Of a DNA stretch of 64,000 bases, positions 57,246-64,000 are shown in pieces. The stretch spans positions 11,749,395-11,813,394 of the forward strand of contig OX336345.1 in assembly GCA_946902875.1 (NCBI GenBank), in the 5' to 3' direction. The stretch comes from Nematopogon swammerdamellus (Eukaryota > Arthropoda > Insecta > Lepidoptera > Adelidae). The stretch's first letter is position 1. Each line of letters opens with the position of its first letter. Position numbers and translations under genes: made by a program. The notes below the pieces were generated by a model, which saw nothing but the letters and a program-made list of their open reading frames with translations, searched no databases and was not told where the DNA came from.

Positions 57246-57629
57246 AGGGTTCCGTATCCGTCGTACGGGACCCTATTACTAAGCCGTCTGTCTGTCTGTT
57301 TGTCCGTCTGTCCGAGGGCTGTATCTCTTGAACCGTAATATGTAGTCCGTTGAATGTTTCACAGAATATGTTTTATTATGGCCGATATAACAACAAATAA
57401 TAAAAATAAGAAAAGGTCAAAAATTCAAGGGGTCCCCATATAAGAAACTAAAAAGTATATGCGCGCCATCTACCAAAAAGAGTATGAAGCATTTGAACTA
57501 ATCATGAATTTTAACTAATATGAAGCATTTCATAAAACACGCCATAGATGGCGTCGGTGGCGCTGACCATGACATGGCGATACGGAACCCTCGATGCGCA
57601 AGTTCGACTCGCACTTGGCCGGTTTTTTT
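57246..57629. repeat. F2 repeat (copy 4)
   Basis: From 'agggttccgtatccgtcgta' through 'tctcttgaaccgtaatatg' to 'cgcacttggccggttttttt'. Uninterrupted. Confidence 0.75.
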
Positions 57630-58481
57630 TGTAAATTATGTTTAGGGCTTTTAAAATTTATTTGTTCATATCAGCCCCACAGTACTCATCTTCTCTATCA
57701 CTTAGGGCCCAGAGTCCCTATTCCAATGATCCAGATTGAAGTATGAAGCAGGATCCAGATGCCTACTTCACACGACATTTTGAAGACAAACGAATAGTGT
57801 AGGAGTCCCACCCCACACCTACTTGCTTCTTACAGCTGATACGAAGGCCACTGAAAAGAAGACAACAAAACCTTTTCTAGGGTTGTGTCTCCCTTTTATG
57901 TGTGTATTTTCTCGCCCTCGTCCGATTTTAACATTTCCGAGACCTGGGAGACCTTTTGTTCACTTTGTCCAGTGATTGTTACGTGTCCTAATGTTATTTT
58001 TCTAGAGGCTTTTTTATGTTGTTATCTCTCCGCGTTTCCCCTCGCCTACTCCTTCGCTTTTTGTGTGAAAAAAATCTAAAATTGGAACGTTATCCTTAGA
58101 TTATGTCTGCTACAAGCTAAGCAAGTAGATGAGGAAAATCTGTTATTTTTTTCTTGATCTCATTCATAAAAAAAGGTAAGTAAATTAATTTTTTTTTTTA
58201 AAACACCCAACATATCAGCAACCCTTAAAAAGTAAAAAATAATTTCAGCTTAGATAATAAATGCGTCGGAAGACCGAATTTAATTTATTTAACTTATCTG
58301 TCCCCCGACGCCTTTAATTAGTTAATCGGAAATTATTGTTTTACTTTGTAAGGGTTTTTTATGTGACGGATGTTTTTTAAATTGGTAATTTAGCTTCGAT
58401 TTCAAGCTTTTTAAGAGCCGATTTGGCAATAATTTTGTTAGATTGGTTTAAGTTGGGTTAGGTTAGGTAAGGTTATATACT

Positions 58482-58620
58482 CTGGGATATACACTACCAC
58501 TGTACGAAGTTTCGTCAAAATCCGTCCAACCGTTCAAGTGTGAAAGAGGAACAAACAAACAAACAAATATACCTACTTTCACATTTACATTAAGTGTACT
58601 AGCTGAGCCGCGGGCTCAGC
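58482..58620. repeat. Dispersed repeat 'gtacgaagtttcgtcaaaat', copy 1
   Basis: Matches 61440-61560: 'gggatatacactaccac', 'gtccaaccgttca', 'gtgaaagaggaacaaac'. It ends at a palindrome, 58596-58626, made of 'gtactagctgagcc' and its complement around gcg. Confidence 0.65.
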
Positions 58621-58624
58621 TAGT

Positions 58625-58870
58625 ACTAAATTTTAGTACTAGCTGAGCCCGCGGCTCCGCCCGCTCTCATATTTCACTTGACTGCTAACCTCATAAGCCA
58701 TTTAGCGTGATAGTAAGTAGCCTATAGTTGATGGAAAGAATCAAGCTATCCGTAGAATTTTGTTTTATTAAAATCGGTTCAGTGGTTCTCGAGTTATAAG
58801 CGGACAGACAGACATACACTCAGACACTCACTCAGACAGAAAGCAGACGTTGGATTTTATTATAGGTAAG
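58625..58870. repeat. Dispersed repeat, inverse of 3092-3325
   Basis: From 'tactagctgagcccgcggct' through 'gcctatagttgatggaaag' to 'aaagcagacgttgg' and 'attataggtaagg'. Confidence 0.65.
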
Positions 58871-58954
58871 GATACATTAGTATATTTAGTCTATCTTATG
58901 TATATATCTGGTATATAGGTATAGTATTTAACTATTCATATTTAAGTTTATCTA

Positions 58955-59125
58955 TCTTTTGTATTCCCGTACCTGTCTTATATTAAAACTTCTCTTTCCG
59001 CCACTCACCTAGCAGTTATCATACCCCAAAGGTATCCTGTTAGAAAATGCCTAGAGGCATTAAGTGTTTCCTTTTTCCCATTATACTATTTGAGTGCAAT
59101 AAATATATACAATACAATACAATAC
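58955..59125 (+). repeat. LINE tail ending in (ATACA)n
   Basis: Ends 'gagtgcaataaatatatac' followed by an ATACA run, typical of a target-primed insertion. Its head is not identified. Confidence 0.5.
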
Positions 59126-59134
59126 ATTTATGAT

Positions 59135-59830
59135 ATTATCTATCTATACATATAATAAAATCGTAGAGGTAAGAAAGTCTGTACATTGAATGTATTCGGA
59201 AAAAAACTAACCAGGGTGGCTTAAAATGAGATACTGAACATGTTAGAACAGTTTTTAAAATTTTTGTTTGTTTGTTTGTCTGTACGCGCATCACGCAAAA
59301 ACCACTGAACGGAATTAGTCCAAACTTTGTATAGTGGCAGTTTATATGCCGGGTTAACATAATACGTAAAAAAAAATAACAAAAATAAAAAAAAATTAAC
59401 AATTATAAACATTATTGCGCGTTTAAAATCAAGTAGTCCAAAGTACATAATTATATCTTAAGAACTGGCAGCAAATATAACAATTAGCAACACTAGTGAT
59501 CATCATAGACATGAACCCATCAGCATATTAAGCTGCTAGTTCATTAACAAATAATAATAATAATAAAATACAATTTGAATAAAATATTCATTCGAAATTT
59601 AAAAATAAGTAGATACAACGAAAATGACAGTTCTTCTTTTTTATAACTTGAACACAATAGTCTATACATATATCTATTCTTTCTATACATATCATAAAAT
59701 CGTAAATGCAAAAATGTCTATTTGTACGCGCATCTTGCAAAAACCACTGAACGGAATTTGACGAAACTTTTTATAGTGACGACAGTGTATATCCCGGATG
59801 AACATAATAATTAAAAAATATAATAAAAAT
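59135..59830. repeat. Pair of direct repeats around 'ccactgaacggaatt'
   Basis: 'gtacgcgcatcacgcaaaaa' then 'ccactgaacggaatt' at 59281-59318 recurs at 59726-59762. Both are followed by a similar 'cataataattaaaaaa' tail. The copies are separated by about 445 bp. Confidence 0.6.
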
Positions 59831-59985
59831 CAAAGTAAAGGTAAAAAACAATTTTAAATGTCATGTTGACAACGGAGAACTGTCATCTCGACGTGAGCTG
59901 GCCGGTGACAAATTGTTTGATAAATAAAAATAATAATTGAAAGTCGAAGTTATGTCGCTGTCATTGGTGCAATAAAATTTATATA

Positions 59986-61370
59986 TCTGTTGCCCGCGGC
60001 TTCGCTCGCGTGAAATTCGCATTAAAAAAAAAGAAAGTAAGTAACTAAAGGCGGGCCCGAAGGCGGATCTGCGCTCACGTAAACGATATTCTTTCTCGAT
60101 GAAAGTAACTAAGGGCGAGGCGGAAGGCGGAGCTGAGTTCAGGAAGAAGAAAAACATTCTTGAAGAAAGTAAGTAACTAAGGGCGAGGCCGAAGGCCGAG
60201 CTCTATTCTGGAAGACCATAAACCTTTTCGAAGAAAGTAAGTAAGCCGAGCTGCGTTCAGGAAGAAGCTAAACCATCTTGAAGAAAGTAAGCAACTAAGG
60301 CGAGGCCGAAGGCCGAGCTACGTTCTGACAAATGATAAACCATCTCGAAGAAAGCAAGTAACTAAGGGCGAGGCCGAAGGCCGAGCTGCGTTCAGGAAGA
60401 AGCTAAACCATCTCGAATAAAGTTAAGTAATATTAAGATTGAGTTAATTTAATTTAAATTTTATTATAAAGTCCACGCTTCTGACGGCAAATATACCGTG
60501 CATCCTAGAACCTCGCGGTTATTCCCGGCTGGATGGTAAGAGTCCCGATGCTATCACCTTAGTGCCATGGACTAAGGGTAGTTCTTTGATGTGGGACGCC
60601 ACTTTTGTTCTCACATTGGCTCCAAGTCACGTTAGGATATCTTCAGGAGCGGCTGGCGCGGCCGAGGCTGGGGCGGAGAGCCTCAAACGCAGCAAATATA
60701 GAAATATAATTCAAGATTTCGAATTTGTTGCGTTTGCGGTTGAAACCCTCGGTCCGTGGAGCAGTGAAGCCAAAAGAGGCTTGAGCTGGTTGACGCAACT
60801 GGTGTCCCGCCATCAAGGGCTTATGTACTTCATTCAAAGGGTAAGCCTTGCCATCCAGCGGGGTAATGCCGCAAGTGCTCTAAGAACATTTGAAAATGCC
60901 CGTTTTGATAGTTATTTTAATGTTTGTTAGGTAGGTTTAATTCTTTAGTTATTAATATTACTTTTTTATTTTTATGAAATAAATAGATTGAGTAAACGAT
61001 ATTATATTCTATCGAAGAAAGGAAGTCTTTAAGGGCGAGGCCCGAAGGCGGAAGAGGGTTTTTGGTTTACCTGAACGCAGCTCGGCCTTCGGCCTCGCAC
61101 TTAGTTCCTTCCTTTCTTCCAGAAGGTTTATCGTCTTCCTGAACGCAGCTCGGCCTTCGGCCTCGCCTTTACTTTCTTCCTTTATTTGAGAAAGGTTTAT
61201 CGTTTACCTGAAAGCAGCTCGGCCTTCGGCCTCGCCCTTAGTTAGTTACTTTCTTTAAGAAGGTTTATCGATTACCTGAACGCAGCTCGGCCTTCGGTCT
61301 CGCCCTTAGTTACTTACATTCTTCTTTGGAATACGAATTTCACGCGAGCGGAGCCGCGGGCTCAGCTAGT
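59986..61370. mobile_element. Inverted minisatellite element with CTAGT-type ends (copy B)
   Basis: The left end is 'tgcccgcggcttcgctcgcg' and the right end is 'cgcgagcggagccgcgggct' followed by 'cagctagt', inverted copies of each other. Units with 'ggcgaggccgaaggccgagc' run rightward from about 60046 to 60430 and in reverse from about 61020 to 61320. Between the two arrays lies a retroelement coding fragment (60463-60930). Same architecture as 23219-24233. Confidence 0.75.
60463..60930 (+). pseudogene. Retroelement polyprotein C-terminal fragment
   Basis: Read in one open frame from 60463: IIKSTLLTANIPCILEPRGY, SRLDGKSPDAITLVPWTKGS, then SLMWDATFVLTLAPSHV, AEAGAESLKRSKYRNIIQDF, AVETLGPWSSEAKRG and VSLAIQRGNAASALRTF, ending TAG. 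The ordered landmarks DG(K)xPDxxTLVPW, WDAT...TLAPSH, KYxxI, VETLGPW and SIAIQRGNAAS are those of a C-terminal domain common in animal retroelement proteins whose biochemical role I do not know. The frame is open but lacks reverse transcriptase and integrase/endonuclease parts. Confidence 0.7.
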
Positions 61371-64000
61371 TGAAAATAAAACGTAAAAATTTTACCTATG
61401 CATTATTTAAAATAATTTAATTAGTTGTACTAAAATATGTTACTCCGGGATATACACTACCACTGTACGAAGTTTAGTCAAAATACGTCCAACCGTTCAG
61501 GCGTGAAAGAGGAACAAACAAACAGACAAAATTAAATATACTCTCGCATTTATGATATTAGTGACATTTATAAAAACCTAAAATTATGGCATACCCAGGT
61601 GTAATTTTTGATTTAACAATTATTATTCATACATAAGCTAAATGATTCATAGTGGAAATATTTGACTAAATGATTGACTAGCAAACATTCAGACGGATAC
61701 AAACAGACATTTTAGTGATTATCATAGGGTTCCAGGTTTTACCCTAAAATTACATTTTTTCTGTCTACGAAAATTACCTATCGCTGTTTCCTATGTCACT
61801 GTATGTACCTTTAGCTAACCAAAGAACTCTTTGTAGCTAACATTATTCATGTAATAGGTGCTATATTGCTAGCTGATTATAGGTATATTGATATAGCTGG
61901 CTATTTTGCCGTTTAGTTGAGAACCCAATGTGGCGGAAGTGGAAACCGCAAGATGCACCCAGAGCGATCGAATCATACATAATATTGTATCAAGATTGTA
62001 TCTCTCTCTCTTCGTGTTTCTTGAATATTATGCTTGAAGTTTGCTCTTTGATCCTTATATTTGTGGGCGTTTCGCTAGCTTAGCTTTATTTACTTGGTAT
62101 ATCAAAAAATAGGATTTACATAGAACTGTTTTGAATTGAACATTGAAATTATATGTAAGTTAAGTGGAGAGGAAAAAAGAAATGACCGAAGAAGTTAAGT
62201 TATAAATCAATACACTATAGAATGCCCTTATAAAACCCCCCAAAATACAATTCCAATAAATAATTCATACGAACGAATACGTCGAAATTGTCTATGCATT
62301 TCGAAAATAAAACAAACATTATTGACAGAGTTTTATTTATTTTTGACTAACGATAATTTTAAATTTAGTATTATATTTTTGACAGAGTCGACTATGATGC
62401 TGTTAGTTACAGTTACAGTTACAGGTTAGAAGATGCGTCGCTAAACCTAACCTATATTCCTATGTTCCTATATTCCTATATTCCTATATCCACCGAGCCC
62501 AAATATGATGGATTTATCATGTGTAGTTTATGAGTTCCTATGGCTTCCTTCCGGCTCCATCATCAGGACCCTGGAAATAACATATGACTAGAGTACTTGC
62601 GAAGACAAATCCAACAAGCCCAAAGACGATGGGCTTATCATATTGTGTAGTTTAGGACTTCCCATGGCTGCCTTCCGGCTCCATCATCAGAACCCAACTA
62701 ACATTTTCCTTATCCCGACTTTCCCGTGTCGCTCAGCGACAATATTTTTTCGAATTCCGTAGATTCATTTCCAATGTGCTTGATAGTCGCGTGAGGCACG
62801 AAATCTGTGAATTTATTTTTTCAAAAAGCCCGATCGTCTTTGTTTTAGGCTCAAATTGTAGCTAACTAAATTGTCCAGAGGAGTTTTTCTCAAAATTTTG
62901 ATATCATTCTTTCTTTCCAAAATATCGAGAGCCAAAATAAAAAAATCGGAAAAAATTGAATTTTTTTTTCACTATTTCGGCCATAACTTTTTTCGTTTTT
63001 TACTTTCTCGAATAATTGTTTTTGCACCTTACAGCTCTCATGAATACGCGTCTTTTGGGTCTTTTTTCTTTTCACAAATCTCCGAGATATAAGGGGATCG
63101 CACTTTTTCGTGAAATCGGGGCCTATACTAGAACGACCCAAAAGACATTTTCAATGTCAAAAAATGCAAAACTTAAGGTTGCATGTGAGTCAAGAGGTTG
63201 CAGAGTGAGTCAAGAGGTATCTAATGAAGAAATAATCATCACAAATTGTCCGATTGTGATTCACAATCGGACAATCGCAACACCGGCAACGGGGTTCCAA
63301 ATGTCGGCGCGCGCACTGAAAACGCGCTACACTAGCCGAATATTTACAATTACATTTACAGGGTTCCCTGTAAAACCTGAGAAACGATCTAAGTCGAAAA
63401 AAGTTTTTTCGACTTAGCTTCGGTTCGAAAAAAAAGTTTTTCAGACTAAGTATCTGTCTGTTACTATCTAAATGTGCTTACCATCTGTACTACAATAAAT
63501 TATCCTATTTTGTATAAGTACGCTATTCGTATTCATAATTTGTGCCAACACTATAAAACTCTTATTTTCTTTCAGTTAAAAATTATAAATTTTGGATTTC
63601 CAAGTAAAATATCAATGTCTAAACATTATAATTTTAAAAAGCCGTAGACATATTATGAGACAGGCTGTAAACATCTAGAAAACTTTATTAATTAAGCGAA
63701 GTTGGTATTAAGAAACTGTGTCAACTGAAAGCGCGGCAAACTTCATCTCCTGAAAGCATAATTAATCGCGTGAGCTGCCAGCGTTTATCTTTCATCAGCG
63801 AGATATCGGATAATTTTGTGGTGTGCAGCGCAAAGATTGAGTGTATGTTATCAGGAAGTACACAAATCGGGCATTAGATAACTCAAAATATAAAGTGGCA
63901 GCAACTACCTACTTAGCCGAAAATTCACATCACATTATCTAATTAACATTCCTATAATACAAAAGTTATTTATTTATATGTATTTTAATAATTAATTTAA
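61371..64000. other. Right-end intergenic region
   Basis: It contains the repeat at 61440-61560, two tandem units at 62497-62696, two small palindromes (63246-63274 with 14-bp arms and 63389-63417), and AT-rich sequence. I see no supported gene; the longer frames near 62870-63417 have no recognisable features. Confidence 0.5.
62497..62696. repeat. Two diverged tandem units of about 120 bp
   Basis: 'agcccaaatatgatgg...' to 'ccggctccatcatcaggacc' is followed by a second unit, 'agcccaaagacgatggg...' to 'ccggctccatcatcagaacc'. Spacing and landmarks resemble the 130-bp satellite at 43562-44254. Confidence 0.6.

Noticed and set aside
62870..63417. Frames of 73-133 codons at the right end
   Set aside because: Phe/Lys-rich translations of AT-rich DNA without motifs, overlapping on both strands.

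Overview
This is a piece of insect nuclear genome, almost certainly a moth or butterfly (Lepidoptera). The genes are split by introns with GT/AG borders, intergenic and intronic DNA is AT-rich, and the window is packed with repeat families of lepidopteran type: elements ending in CTAGT after a GC-rich tail, the family ending 'cttggccggttttttt', non-LTR retrotransposon tails, and many fold-back elements. No bacterial, phage or CRISPR features are visible. I rebuilt the genes by joining exons by reading phase; no search or transcript data were available.

Layout. (1) 1-4098: repeats only, including a nested fold-back insertion at 2210-2399. (2) 4099-16031, plus strand: a complete nine-exon Cdk8 gene, the kinase of the Mediator kinase module. 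Its introns hold a reverse transcriptase fragment, a fold-back element, LINE tails, a Tc1/IS630-like transposon (13500-14448) and a hAT-like element with a perfect 8-bp target duplication (14873-15728). (3) 18252-32570, minus strand and convergent with Cdk8: a three-exon gene for a secreted Ser/Thr-rich protein with a C-terminal Kazal-like cysteine domain. Its 11.5-kb first intron holds a 68-bp-unit inverted minisatellite element and a 3.5-kb element with 474-bp terminal inverted repeats. (4) 32571-38457: divergent intergenic DNA with a GC-rich island at about 37250-38030. (5) 38458-42441, plus strand: a three-exon gene derived from acyl-CoA desaturases. It has intact frames and splice phases but lacks the catalytic histidine boxes and the C-terminal half. 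(6) 42442-46347: a perfect 44-bp hairpin, a 130-bp satellite and a 1.34-kb element with TA target duplication. (7) 46348-53839, plus strand: an eight-exon gene for a protein I cannot identify firmly (weak resemblance to CFAP92/DUF4550), with a LINE inserted in one intron and a decayed mariner in another. (8) 53840-64000: fold-backs, a SINE-like unit joining tRNA-type promoter boxes with a 5S rRNA segment, and a second inverted minisatellite element enclosing a retroelement coding fragment.

The genes have no visible functional link. The most notable points are the desaturase-derived gene without active-site histidines, the long-inverted-repeat element with its own small ORF, the tRNA/5S composite, and the two inverted minisatellite elements sharing CTAGT-type ends.
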